Below are positions 20,304-31,111 of a stretch of DNA of 64,000 nucleotides, one piece after another; positions within the stretch are counted from its first letter, which is position 1; each line of letters begins with the position of its first letter. Both the position numbers and the translations under genes were made by a program. This DNA is from Hexactinellida sp. DTS-2022 (lineage: Eukaryota > Porifera > Hexactinellida): contig JAPNXP010000001.1 of NCBI GenBank assembly GCA_028753945.1, positions 15,118,501-15,182,500 on the forward strand. Direction: 5' to 3'. The notes beneath the pieces are model-generated. The model saw only the letters and a program-made list of their open reading frames with translations. It did not search any database and was not told where the DNA came from.

Positions 20304-20688
20304 AAATATTTAGCAAACCTCCCAGTGGCCCCCCCATCTTTGATTATAAGTTCCAAAACTTGACACATATGAGTGCCTCCAAATGATTATTTCAACTTGT
20401 GATAATTATCTTGATTATAAGTACGTACTAATTTTATAAACCAAGTATATAAAGTAGTGCGTATGTATTTTATATGCATGGTGAAAGTACTCGGAAATAC
20501 GTACATATTTTCCTTTCCCGAAGGGGTACGGTGTAAACGAGTTCTGCTGTATTCTGTATAACTTATATTGTGATCTAATGACCTACTCGTCATATCCTAC
20601 ATTGCAATTGTGCAGTTTAAACAACAAAAATTATTTTTAAAAAGGATTGTCTCACATTAGGACACCTCTCACTCCCATTGAAACATTT

Positions 20689-20859
20689 CAGGGGCGTAGA
20701 CTCAGAATGGGGATTGGTAGGGCCATTTGGCCTGGACTCAGGATTGGTAGGGCCATTTATGCTAACTTGCATCATACTTAGCTTAATAGAAGATGATGGC
20801 TCTTGACAAATTATTGGTAGGGCCATGGCTTCACCAACCCTACCGAGCCTACGCCTATG
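20689..20859 (+). mobile_element. hAT-like MITE, relative of 3105-3250
   Basis: Ends CAGGGGCGTAGACTC and GAGCCTACGCCTATG, and a long shared internal block (TTAGCATAAATGG type, on the inverse strand) with the copy at 3105. Confidence 0.75.
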
Positions 20860-21340
20860 CATGATTTGGACTCCCAATTAACACGTCACTAAGACCAGAG
20901 TATGTATTAACCGTATTCTAGTAACGAGAGTTACAGGGATAATAGCAATTATACATTATTGTAAATGTTAAAATACTTAAATAGTTAAGACAATATATAT
21001 TGGAGAATAAAATCCCTGAGTTCAAATATACAACCAATCAATGTACAAACGAGTGTGTCTAGCAGAGTTCAATAATACAACCACTAATACAACTAACTTA
21101 GGAAACAACTTTATTGATTCTTCTATAATACAAACATGTTTGTGGAATAATATTGTGTAAGGCTTACAGAGTTTAAAGAATAGTACACAGCACTAACCAC
21201 TGTGAAATCTAGTCATCTTATTTCTACTAATTATGTCGGATAAGCAGTTTCTACAGAGCTAATGCACACAGTTATAAATAGAAATAGTATTATGTTGCAA
21301 CTAACTCAATAAACTGAATAGTATCAGAATCAAGCTTACA
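20860..21340. other. Putative upstream region of the 21.3-kb NHL gene
   Basis: AT-rich, no recognisable repeat or ORF. The promoter and 5' leader of the NHL gene presumably lie here. Confidence 0.35.
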
Positions 21341-22585
21341 ATGGCGACACATATTCCAGGACCCATACCAATGCCACGCGTAGACCCAATAGCGACACAA
21401 ATCAACCAATCGATAGACAGGTTGATACTCTCTCTCGAGCAGAGAAGAGTCCAGCTGTTGACCGACTTAAGGAACAGACGAGAGGAAATGAGAGCCAATC
21501 GGGTGGCGCGACAACAAATCGAACTACAAATAACAGAAATACGCGCGCTTTTGGAAGGCCAACTAATACACAATAAGCTCCATCCCATGCAGGAGAGAAT
21601 GGTGGCAGAGTTAGAATCTACGCGAGCTGAAATGCAAGCCAATGCCCCGCCTTCTCAAGACCTGAAGTTCCTGTGCGACACACGGGACCTAGAGGGACAC
21701 ATCTCCCGTCTCGGAGAGATTGTACATCCCGACATTCCAGCAGCAGTACCTGACTACGCTGCATTCCTACAGCCCAGCGTTGCTGTTGGGAAACAAGGGT
21801 CAGCTCCCGGAGAGTTCAACTGGCCAAGTGGTGTTACAATCGAACAGACATCTGGACACATTTATGTGGCTGATAAAAACAAAAAAATAATCCAAATATT
21901 CTCTGAAACAGGAAAATGCCTCAATCAATTCGGGCATCAACACCTAAAGGATCCATGGGGCATATTAACCTACCAAGACAGTATATTTGTTACGGACATA
22001 GGCCTTAACGCTATATTCCGATTCAAGTTGTCAGATCTCACAATGGTAAAGCGAGTGGGGAAGATCGGATCTGGAAAGAAAGAATTCAATCATCCGGGAC
22101 AACTCGCCATCTCTCCCAGTCAACGCTTCTACGTGCCAGATACAATCAACAACAGAATCCAAATCATGTCGACAGATCTAGCTTTCCAAGGCTCGCTACG
22201 ACATCAATCAATGACAGAACCTGTTGATGTTAAGTTCACAAACATTGAAATATTTGTGTTAAGCCGTGAAGACAATCCCTGTATCCACGTGTTTGCACTT
22301 TCAGGAGAGAAGTCCCGCTCACTAATTACCGGAGGAATAGGAATGCAAGTTTCAGGAGCATATTTCTTCTGTTTAGACGGACTCCATACTATTGTCATCA
22401 GCGACTGCTTAACTGATTCTATCAAAGTATTCTCTCCAGCAGGAAACCTCCTACACACGATAGGACAACGAGGATATCAAGCTGGAATGTTTTACTGCCC
22501 TAGTGGCATTGCAATCATCAGCAACACCAAATTAGTTTGTGTCTCTCGAAGCAAACACTTCGGTCTCCAAATATTTACTGATTAA
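21341..22585 (+). CDS. Coiled-coil plus NHL-repeat protein, 414 aa
   Basis: Intact single exon. Residues about 20-110 are coiled coil (SIDRLILSLEQRRVQLLTDL, RREEMRANRVARQQIELQI). After a linker the propeller starts near residue 148: AVGKQGSAPGEFNWPSGVTI with VADKNKKIIQIF, then LKDPWGILTYQDSIFVTDI, KKEFNHPGQLAIS with NNRIQIM, and a closing blade YQAGMFYCPSGIAI ending GLQIF. Like its paralogues it has no RING or B-box. The coiled coil differs strongly from the 14447/60018 pair, so this is an older branch. Scaffold or ligand-binding role inferred; partner unknown. The reverse-strand ORFs across it are shadows. Confidence 0.85.
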   Translation: MATHIPGPIPMPRVDPIATQINQSIDRLILSLEQRRVQLLTDLRNRREEMRANRVARQQIELQITEIRALLEGQLIHNKLHPMQERMVAELESTRAEMQANAPPSQDLKFLCDTRDLEGHISRLGEIVHPDIPAAVPDYAAFLQPSVAVGKQGSAPGEFNWPSGVTIEQTSGHIYVADKNKKIIQIFSETGKCLNQFGHQHLKDPWGILTYQDSIFVTDIGLNAIFRFKLSDLTMVKRVGKIGSGKKEFNHPGQLAISPSQRFYVPDTINNRIQIMSTDLAFQGSLRHQSMTEPVDVKFTNIEIFVLSREDNPCIHVFALSGEKSRSLITGGIGMQVSGAYFFCLDGLHTIVISDCLTDSIKVFSPAGNLLHTIGQRGYQAGMFYCPSGIAIISNTKLVCVSRSKHFGLQIFTD

Positions 22586-22764
22586 CTAACTGCTATTTCT
22601 GCTTAGCTACTGCGCTCAATAATCAATTTTATTGAGCAATAATTTTTTTAGTACAAAATATGATGAATTTTCTTCGAAATCCCAAAAATTAATAGCAAAA
22701 TAATGCTGTCAACAGCTAACAGCTAATTCGGTTATTAACAACTTTCTGCCACGCCTGATCAATT

Positions 22765-22835
22765 CAGGGTTGCCGTGGGTATGGGAATTCCCATGGGGAT
22801 CCCCATACCCATGGGAATGGGAATCAGATTTTCCC
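22765..22835 (+). repeat. Palindromic MITE remnant
   Basis: CAGGGTTGCCGTGGG followed by GGGAATTCCC and ATGGGGATCCCCAT palindromes; related to 17668-17780. Confidence 0.5.
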
Positions 22836-22893
22836 CATTTTTGTTTTCACAATAGAGAGATTTCATAATTAGCGAACTCAACTTAAATATATA

Positions 22894-23078
22894 CAGTGGA
22901 ACCTCGTTAATACGAACACCAACGGACGGTAAAAAATTTGTTCGCTTTATCCGGAGTTCGTATTAACCGGAGTAATACCCATTCAATAACCATTGTAGGG
23001 ACTTTATTTTGTGGATCTGTTTGTTCGGCTTATCCGGAAATTCGTATTAAATGTGTTCGTACTAAAGAGGTTCTACTG
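22894..23078 (+). mobile_element. Tigger-like MITE, 185 bp, TA duplication
   Basis: Ends CAGTGGAACCTCGTTAATAC and the near inverse ending GAGGTTCTACTG, flanked by TA on each side. It holds several TTCGTATTAA motifs. It lies about 107 bp before the FMO start codon. Confidence 0.85.
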
Positions 23079-23185
23079 TATTTGTATGAGTTGTTACTTT
23101 GTCATTTATGGTATTCCTTTGTTAGTACGTATTATAAATTATCTTATATTCTACATGGTCAAGACACCCAATTGAATTTTGTCTG

Positions 23186-24538
23186 ATGTCGAAAAGGATA
23201 GCAATTATAGGAGCAGGGCCATCTGGACTCTCAGCTATGAGAGCGTTCCGAATGGCAGAATTAAAAGGCGAAATTTTCCCGGAAATAGTTTGCTTTGAAA
23301 AGCAAGAGGATTGGGGTGGTGTATGGAATTACACATGGCGAACAGGCACTGATGAATATGGTGATACAGTGCATAGCAGTATGTATAGAAATATGTGGTC
23401 GAATAATCCGAAGGAGATTGTAGAATTCCCTGATTACACGTTTGCGGAGCATTTTTGTAAGCCAATTCCTTCATTTTTACCACGAGCGGTACTTCTTGAT
23501 TACATATTAGGGAGAGCAAAGAAATCGGATATAAGACAGTTTATCAAATTCAACATGCGAGTTGAAAGTGTTGTGTGCATGAATGATAAATTCATAATTC
23601 GTGTATGGAATAAAAGAGAAAATTGTGTGTTCTCAGAAGCATTTGATTATGTGATTGTCGCAAGTGGCCACTATTCAGTCCCGCATATTCCAGAATACAA
23701 AGGAATTAATTCATTTCCGGGTCGTATTATCCACTCACACGATTTCCGAAATGCAGAACAATTCAAAGGTCAGGATGTAATAATAATTGGTAGTGCACTT
23801 TCTGCAGAAGATATTGCTATTCAATGTTGGAAGTATGGTTCTAAATCTGTTACAATTGCTTATCGAAAAAGACCTAGGAAATTTAATTGGCCCGAAGGTA
23901 TTATAGAGAGACATCTTTTAGATCACATGGAAGGGAAAACAGCAGTGTTCCACGATGGTTTTCGTCAGAATGCAGATACACTGATCTATTGCACTGGTTA
24001 TTTATTCCATTTTCCTTTTATGGAAGATAAGCTGAAACTGAAGAATGATGCACAACTGAAATATTGCCCGGGACTCTACAAGGGAGTAGTTTGTCAAAAT
24101 AATCACAGACTATTTTATATGGGAATGACCTGTCTATTGTACCCTTTGATTAACATCGACATTCAAGCTTGGTTCTTGCGTGATGTAATTTTAGAGAGAA
24201 TCATTTTACCTTCGAATGAAGATATTCAGAAAGATATTTGCTTTTGGATGAAAAGAGAGGAAACTTGTAGGATGTCTATTGAGAAATTCTACTTTCAGAC
24301 TGATTATCTCAGAGATCTTTTGACACACCTGAGTGATTATGCTAAACCTAATTTTGACATACTTTCACAGTATTATTTAATTCGACAAGAGCATAAAAAG
24401 AAGGATGTTCTCACATATAGGGACCATTCTTACACTTCGGCTACAACTGGAATAGTCTCTCCTAATCGTGCTGTAAAATGGATTGATGCGAAATCTTTGG
24501 AGACGTTGGACACATTTTTAGAATCCGAATTTATCTAG
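23186..24538 (+). CDS. Flavin-containing monooxygenase-like enzyme, copy A, 450 aa
   Basis: Intact single exon. FAD-binding motif IAIIGAGPSGLSAM at residues 5-18, the FMO phrase FEKQEDWGGVWNYTW near 37-51, the FMO-identifying motif FPGRIIHSHDF near 178, the NADPH-binding glycine motif VIIIGSALSAEDIAIQ near 195, and the C-terminal LIYCTGYLF segment near 268. No N-terminal signal or C-terminal membrane anchor is evident, so it resembles the shorter, soluble FMO-like enzymes of about 450 residues rather than vertebrate microsomal FMOs of about 530. Expected chemistry: NADPH- and O2-dependent oxygenation of a nitrogen or sulfur nucleophile; substrate unknown. Nearly identical paralogue at 53918-55270 with 19 substitutions. 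Start chosen at MSKR because the conserved pairing with copy B begins there. Confidence 0.9.
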   Translation: MSKRIAIIGAGPSGLSAMRAFRMAELKGEIFPEIVCFEKQEDWGGVWNYTWRTGTDEYGDTVHSSMYRNMWSNNPKEIVEFPDYTFAEHFCKPIPSFLPRAVLLDYILGRAKKSDIRQFIKFNMRVESVVCMNDKFIIRVWNKRENCVFSEAFDYVIVASGHYSVPHIPEYKGINSFPGRIIHSHDFRNAEQFKGQDVIIIGSALSAEDIAIQCWKYGSKSVTIAYRKRPRKFNWPEGIIERHLLDHMEGKTAVFHDGFRQNADTLIYCTGYLFHFPFMEDKLKLKNDAQLKYCPGLYKGVVCQNNHRLFYMGMTCLLYPLINIDIQAWFLRDVILERIILPSNEDIQKDICFWMKREETCRMSIEKFYFQTDYLRDLLTHLSDYAKPNFDILSQYYLIRQEHKKKDVLTYRDHSYTSATTGIVSPNRAVKWIDAKSLETLDTFLESEFI

Positions 24539-24638
24539 TTTTATATGTTTTTTCATTATTATTCAACATTTATATATTTGGACAATTTAGTACGGAATTG
24601 AATTGTCCCATAATTCATGGGATTAACTTTTTTTCACA

Positions 24639-24714
24639 AGCCCTTCGGTCTCGTTCGCGTTGCAACAGATCGGTGCCTCAATTTAACGGCCGCGTAGCGG
24701 CTTTACTCTTCACT
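24639..24714 (-). repeat. GC-rich hairpin cluster, family 1, inverted
   Basis: Minus-strand copy: GCGG-CCG type, ACGAACGAGACCGAAGGGCTTG at its end, in the same order as at 37689. Degenerate; some stems are lost. Confidence 0.7.
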
Positions 24715-24739
24715 AAACAATAGATTACATAGTTAGTAA

Positions 24740-25020
24740 TATTTGTCATAGTTATATACTTACACGTAATATCCTTTGAAAGCAAACTTATAGGTTGATT
24801 TTGAATTTTCATTAATTTGTTTACCCATTTTGTGTAAACAACAACAACAACAAATATGCGTATTAGAAATTATAAACGCGAAATTCGTGTTCAGCATACT
24901 TGTTTACCTATAATACCCGTTGAAAGCTAACTTCTAGGTTGATTTTAAATTTTCATTATTTTGTTACTTATTTTTGTAAACAACAACAATAAATATAGAA
25001 ATTTGTAAAGAAATATATAA
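24740..25020 (-). repeat. Copies of the 136-bp repeat, inverted
   Basis: Minus-strand blocks AAAATTCAAAATCAACCTA, GAAGTTAGCTTTCAACGG and GTATGCTGAACACGAATTTC are the same as in the array at 35.1 kb. Confidence 0.75.
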
Positions 25021-25779
25021 ATTTGTGGTATCTCAGGATACCAAATTCTTTAAACATTTCTTTTCATTTCTCTAAATAGCCAATAGTGACACTGTCAGGT
25101 CTGTACGAATGACAGAATGTGGGCATGATATACGAAATAGAGGAAATGTAGTCTTTCCAAAAAAAAAACATTATGGAAAACCCCGAAAAAAGTTTTTTCC
25201 ACCCAAATGGCAGTTTTATTAGCGTGGAATGCCACAAATTTGCAGTTTGAATTTCTATAATGTCGAGTTCTATATTCTAAGAGTTTATCGGGTATTATTA
25301 ATTTCAAGAGCGAATTGGTTGTAAGTGTCAACTTAGATGTGAGATTTAATTTTCTGGGCTTTTAAGATTTAATAAACTATGCAATTTCGGAAATTTTATT
25401 GTAATTTATTGTAGTTGAAGATTAGATCGCCAACCTCAACCACTTTATAAAAGAGATACTTTTATACAGAGTAATATTTCAAACGAAATCTAAATGTTAT
25501 CAACTAATCATGATAAATTTAATTAATATCGTTAGCATACACGTTTACATTAGACAAAATTCCACATTTGATTGTGCATCCAAATGTAAGCTTACATCAA
25601 GGTATTATAGCAAGTAATAGAATTTGAGCAATTATTGAAGACAAGTTAAGCATACGTGAGATTACAAAAATGTAATATAGTTAATTAAGGAAATCATTTC
25701 AAGATACAAGTATAAATAAGAAATAACATGCTCTCACCTATCAACAGAAAGTTTCATCAAGGATCTACAAAATCTCAAA

Positions 25780-26274
25780 ATGAATTTCCCTACAAAAATT
25801 GCAACACAGATTGCTTTTCTTCTATTCCTCCAACAAATCAATCTCTCACATTGCGCTAACACAGCAGTAACAGTGATCGCATGTGATTTAAGATGTATTG
25901 GTGGCATTGTAACAGTAATTAGTGCATTCGTTACTTTAACTTGCATCACTCTGGGTTGTGTGGGATATTTCTGTAAGAAGCGAGCACTGCAAAACGCTAT
26001 CCGAGCAAGAGCCAATAACCAGGGACGCATTGTTAGAGTTCGCGTTGTAGCCAATCGTAATGCACCCCATCCCACCACAAATACAGTTAGCACTGTGGTC
26101 GCCAATGCAGTTGTAGCTCCTCAAAGCAATCAGCTTACAGTCAGCAATAATAGCATAACTAACCCCGACACACTCCCTCCTGTCATTCCTGGATACACAT
26201 ACACTATTCCCAATCAGGTTGTTGCTGCTAATAACACAGTCTTACACACTCCAACTGATAATGATCCTGAATAG
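25780..26274 (+). CDS. Small single-pass membrane protein, 164 aa, unknown family
   Basis: N-terminal signal peptide (about residues 1-26, hydrophobic IAFLLFLQQINL then SHCAN), a very short Cys-containing extracellular part (VIACDLRC), one transmembrane helix at about 40-65 (IVTVISAFVTLTCITLGCVG), then CKKRA and an Arg-rich stretch as the membrane stop, and a cytoplasmic tail of about 95 residues rich in Asn, Thr, Val and Pro with PPVIPGYTYTIP. Cysteines within and next to the helix could be palmitoylated. No family is recognised. A type I orientation is inferred. The gene is absent from segmental copy B, where the flanking sequences are joined near 56.1 kb. Confidence 0.6.
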   Translation: MNFPTKIATQIAFLLFLQQINLSHCANTAVTVIACDLRCIGGIVTVISAFVTLTCITLGCVGYFCKKRALQNAIRARANNQGRIVRVRVVANRNAPHPTTNTVSTVVANAVVAPQSNQLTVSNNSITNPDTLPPVIPGYTYTIPNQVVAANNTVLHTPTDNDPE

Positions 26275-26588
26275 AATAATTATGAGCTAACCCCATTAGT
26301 ATAAGTTTGTAATATATAATCTGAATGTTGTTCTCTCTTCCTATCCTATGTATCTGTTTTTTTCATGTGAATGCTGGTAATGATCTAATGTTTTATGGGC
26401 TTACTTACACACTGGCCAGCTACATTTCAATTGTTAATCCTGTTTAGTATAATTGATTTTTATCCTAAAATATTACCCTGTCAGTACCAGAAAAATATAG
26501 TATTATCAACTTCTTGAAATTATGATACTTAGGCTAACTTAGCCATTCAAGGGAATTAAGACGGGCTTGTTTGATCATGATGTTCACC

Positions 26589-26594
26589 AATAAA
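26589..26594 (+). terminator. AATAAA, candidate polyadenylation signal
   Basis: Located 315 bases after the membrane-protein stop, but inside sequence shared with copy B, so its link to this gene is uncertain. Confidence 0.25.
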
Positions 26595-26973
26595 TCTTCC
26601 TGAAACTTAATCAATTATTTACAGAGTTGAATCTGAGATGTTTAATTTAGGAGCACCTTTGAGTTATGTGATGCTTGGCATAGCCCAAGGCTATCAACAG
26701 GAGTTTAGATACTAGATGATTATTGATCTAATTTTGGTTGCTGCCTATCAATCTTGAAACTTATAAAAATGGATTAGTTTGCAAGAATTAATAGAAAAAT
26801 ATGGTAAACAAATTAAAGAAAATTCAAAATCTGTCTAGAAGTTAGCTTTCAACGGGTATCAGAGGTAAACAAGTTAAAAGTATGCAAAATGGTAGTTATA
26901 GGTGTGTATATATAACAACAACAACTATTTACTAGCTATATAATCAATGGTTCAGTAACTTCAGTGAGGAGTA

Positions 26974-27047
26974 AGGCCGCGTAGCCGCCGACAACTTGAG
27001 GTGCATTGCACCGATCTATCGCAAAGCGACTGAGACCGAAGGGCTCG
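26974..27047 (+). repeat. GC-rich hairpin cluster, family 1
   Basis: GGTGC-ATT-GCACC and TCGC-AAA-GCGA stems are kept, followed by GACCGAAGGGCTCG. The loop of the second hairpin differs from the GTA loop at 37.7 kb while the stem is preserved. Duplicated in copy B at 56699. Confidence 0.8.
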
Positions 27048-27459
27048 TAGATAGATTAAATCACATTTATTTGGTGTTTTTTTAGTGTGTTTCTTCTAGT
27101 AAAAAAAACGTCACAGTAGAGTACTATAGTTTTATACTATAAGTGCACACTTGAAATCGTTCTGATGGAGTTAACATCAATGGCCTGACCAGACCATTGG
27201 TGGTAGAGATTTGAAATTTAGACAGGGGATAGATAATTTCCGGGAGATGATCGTCTCGAAGCCCAAATTCTCAATTTTGTCTTTGTTCCTCAGTTATATC
27301 GAACCGTGGACTACGAAATATTAAGGACGGAGTACTGAAATGAAAAAAAAACGGACCATGGATATGTTAGAAGTGCCATATTGAAATTCATGATTTCCTC
27401 AATGAATCAATCATCTTGTTATATAAAAAATGGTATTTAAGTTCTATCATAATTCCAGT

Positions 27460-28137
27460 CCTAATTGGAATTTATTATCAACAATATCAATCAAAAGCTT
27501 TGATGATTGCAATTGTAGACACCATACATAATAAGGTAATAAAACTGAGGAGAAGTAGATAATGTTTGTAAAAATTGAGTTATTAATTCATTAATCTTTA
27601 AACTTTTTGAGTTTCCGATAGTGGATATTTTTTGTTGTTCTCGTAGAGCGGAATTGACATTGCGTACTTTATTTGCCAAAATAACGTTCGCTGTGATTGT
27701 AGTTATCTTTCGGAGGATAGTCCACCCTTGCACATTGCAAAAACTACATGTATTTCTCCAGTTTATGCTCTGGCTTTCTTCGATTAAAATAATTGTCAGC
27801 TGAATTAGGATTTGTCTAGAGGGCCCTGTTAAAAATCGTCGCATTAAGTTTCGTCATTTTCGAGTGTAATAAAGATCATGAGATGACCATTTGAGAGCGC
27901 CTCGGTCAATAAGTTGAATTAGTTTATAAGTATCTTCCTTACCAACAATTTCGAGTTGTTTATCCTGTGTAATCAATGACATACAAGTATCACACTTGAC
28001 AGATTGCTTCAAATATGAGTGTACAGCATATCCACCGACAAAGGCAACTGATTGAAGAAGTGAGCTATCAAAAGTAATGGTCGAAAAGGATTGCAATGCT
28101 ATGAGGTATATATCTAGGTTTAAAGCATAATTGGAAG
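27460..28137 (-). pseudogene. P-element-like transposase, C-terminal half, copy A
   Basis: Minus-strand remnant with FVGGYAVHSYLKQSVKCDTC, then IDRGALKWSSHDL and QILIQLTIILIEES, matching the order seen near the C-terminus of P-element/THAP9-type transposases (a GY..R/K motif, a Cys pair, then an RGxLxxPS motif). Several frameshifts break it. Its N-terminal neighbour at 32244-33060 is separated by the transposon nest at 28138-32235. Copy B at 57320-58730 lacks that insertion but is also broken. Confidence 0.6.
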
Positions 28138-28884
28138 CAGAGTGGACCATGGGTCGATGGGTCATGGGTCACCTAAATCGATGGGTCAGATGGGTCATGG
28201 GTCACGGCTCTGTGACCCATGACCCATGACCATTTGGAATTTGGATGTTCGTCCAGTTATAGTACGAATCAAATTAACCCAAAACATTCAGGGTATTTCT
28301 TTGGTATTAGAAGTCTACCAAAATTAATTGATTGACAAGCATCATACATTTATTATAAGTCGGATTATGTTACTAGTAGGGTCAAAAATGAAGGTTCCGT
28401 GACCAACCTCTGGCTAGTTAAGTTTTATGCCTGATTCTGATACTTTAGGATATAACTCGCGATTTAAGCTCCCATTCCGCTCTGGAAAGTTTGGGCAAAC
28501 TTTTTTATAGCGACAAATTCAAAGGGCCTCCGGCAATCATTTTGAAAAATTAAGGCCCCTCTCTGAACATTTCATAAATTGAGATTAGAGTATTTTTGAA
28601 CAGTATGCAATAAGTAGTAGCTGCACTGAAAATTTTAACTCAATCGGGACTATACTTTTAATGTAGTAACCTTTTGAAGATTCTTGCGTCATTTGTCACC
28701 ATGGGAGGTCCCTTCTTTAAACTATTTTTTTAAGGGATTTGAAGCATATCTCATCCTATATACATGCAATAACCTTTTAACTCGCTATGTAGTATGTCTC
28801 CATGTAAATCTCGGTAATAGACCTAAATTTACCACTTTGACTATACAAAAATTAAAAAATCCAGTCATTTGACGTCAAAATTGT

Positions 28885-29981
28885 GATAATTATCTTATAT
28901 ATTAAATCACAATGATTTGTTTTTTTTTTTTTTTTTCAGAATTGATTGAGGAACTGGTAAGAGCTGCAGACTTGAAATTTGGCAGGGGGGTAGGGAATAA
29001 TGTTTCTAGGAACAAGTTCTAATATCTAAGAAAAATATTCATGTCTTCCCTCTCAAAAGGTGTCAAAACTATCAGCTGTTAAGTATGCATTATAGAGAGC
29101 CTAACTGAGACTGCAATTTAATTGGCTGAAAAAATAAACACAAATAATTCTGGGTCAATACATTTGACCAATAAATTTTACCCTATAAGTTAGTACTTCA
29201 ATAGTCCCATTAATCGCATAAATAGTCTATTTAGTAAAAGTTAAACTCAAACCTTTCATTCCACCTTTTTATAAACTCTTCATTTCCAAACTTTTGATTA
29301 ATTAATCAATTAGATTTCAGATTTTCTACTCATAAACCCGAAAAAGATATATTTGTTAGTTAGGAATAATTTTCGTATCAATGACTTTATTAGCATGGAT
29401 TAATGTATTATATTTACCGAGGCTCATGAGCATATATTATTATGATTTAGTCTAAAGGTATTTCTTTCTGAAATAACAAAATTTGTCTATTCTAATTAAG
29501 GAATCAAAATTGTTGTAAATTCACGCGAGGGCCGAAGGCTCGAGAATAAGTTGTGAGAACGCGCGTAGCGAGGTCGGTCAGCTTAAATATACTGCTTAGG
29601 CGGCCACTACATACTGTAAAGTAGAATCTGCTAAAGGTTACTCTATACACGGTGATTTGTACATAGGCTAGCGGACAGCTATTATAATTCCTAATTGATT
29701 TCCCGTATTATAATTAACCTGCGTATGAGGCCTTCGTGTTACGTAACGCTTTGGAGGGGGGAGAAGGATTTCGAATGTCACAGATCGTACTTTTTATTCC
29801 AAAATGGCAAAAAACTTGAAGTAAGGAAAGGGATGTATAATTTTCGTTAAATTTCCGTTACACTCCACAGTATCTAAATACAACTGGCATACATTTGAAA
29901 AGGTATTTGCCATGAATACAAGCGAGGGCCACAGGCCCGAGTGCAAGTTGTAAGAACGCGCGTAGCGCGGACGAGCAGCTT
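28885..29981 (+). repeat. Hairpin-tailed module 1
   Basis: Head: TTATATATTAAATCACAATG followed by a T run and AGAATTGATTGAGGAACTGG. Tail: GGGCC-ACA-GGCCC and GCGC-GTA-GCGC triloop hairpins enclosed by CAAGTTG / CAGCTT arms at 29921-29981. An internal, weaker cluster lies at 29522-29584. No ORF of note. Confidence 0.75.
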
Positions 29982-29986
29982 TAATA

Positions 29987-31111
29987 ATAATCTTATATAT
30001 TAAATCACAATTATTATTATTTTTTTTGTTTTGTTCGGAATTGATTGAGGAACTGGTAAGAGCTACAGACTTGAAATTTGGCAGAGGGGTAGAAAATATT
30101 GTTTCTAGGAACAAGTTCTAATATCTAAGAAAAATATTCATATCTTCCCTTTCAAAAGGTGACAAAACTATCAGCTGTTAATTATGCAATATAGAAAGCT
30201 TAACTGAGACTGCAATTTAATTGGCTGAAAAAATAAATACAAATAATTCTGAGTCAATAAATTTGACCAATAAATTTTACCCTATAAGTTAGTACTTTAA
30301 TAGTCCCATTAATCGCATAAATAGTTTATTTAGTAAAAGTTAAACTACACCTTTCATTCCACCTTATAAAATCTTCATTTCCAAACTTTTGATTATTTAA
30401 TCAATTTGATTTCAGATTTGCTACTCATAAACCCGAAAAAAGATATATTTGTCAGTTAAGAATAATTTTCGTATCAATGACTTTTTTAGCAAGAATTAAC
30501 GTATTAATTCATCGAGAATCATGAGCATATATTTTTATGATTTAGTCTAAAAGTTTGAGCTGTTTACTTTCTTTCTGAAGTAACAAATTTGTATAATCTA
30601 ATTAAGGAATCAAAATTGTTGTAAATACACGCGAGGACCGAAGACTCGAGTGAGAACGCGCGTAGTGCGGTCGATCAGCTTAAATATACTGCTTAGGGGT
30701 AACAGCTCAATAAAGTTGGGATCTGCTACCTACATACTGTATAGTAGAATCTGCTAAAGGTTACTCTATACAACTGTCATTTGTACATAGGCTAGCGGCC
30801 AGCTATTATATTCCTAAAAGATTTCCGATAATATAATTAACCTGCGTATGAGGCTTTCGAAATTTAAGTAACGCTTTCGAGGGAGGAGAAGGATAACGAA
30901 TGTCACAGACCGTAGTTTTTGTTCCAAAATGGCAAAAAATTGACGTAAGGAAAGGGATGTATAATTTTCGTTAAATTTCCGTTACATTCCACAGTATTTA
31001 AATACAACTGGCATAACATTTTGAAAATATATTTGCCATGAATACAAGCGAGGGCCACAGGCCCGAGTGCAAGTTGTAAGAACGCGCGTAGCGCGGACGA
31101 GCAGCTTGTAT
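29987..31111 (+). repeat. Hairpin-tailed module 2
   Basis: Same order as module 1 and directly after its tail: head near 29990, internal cluster at 30630-30681, terminal cluster at 31047-31111. Roughly 90 percent similar by eye, with small insertions and deletions. Confidence 0.75.

Larger units (their letters stand above)
19279..20680. other. Gene-poor repeat DNA
   Basis: Contains a 19-base G run, fragments related to the GTGCCTCCA foldback family near 20070-20130, and a perfect hairpin at 20272-20303. A 65-residue ORF at 19663-19860 has one hydrophobic segment but no support as a gene. Confidence 0.5.

Noticed and set aside
28885-31111. Helitron interpretation of the hairpin-tailed modules
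   Set aside because: No TC start, no CTRR end and no A/T insertion pattern could be shown; kept as an open question instead.
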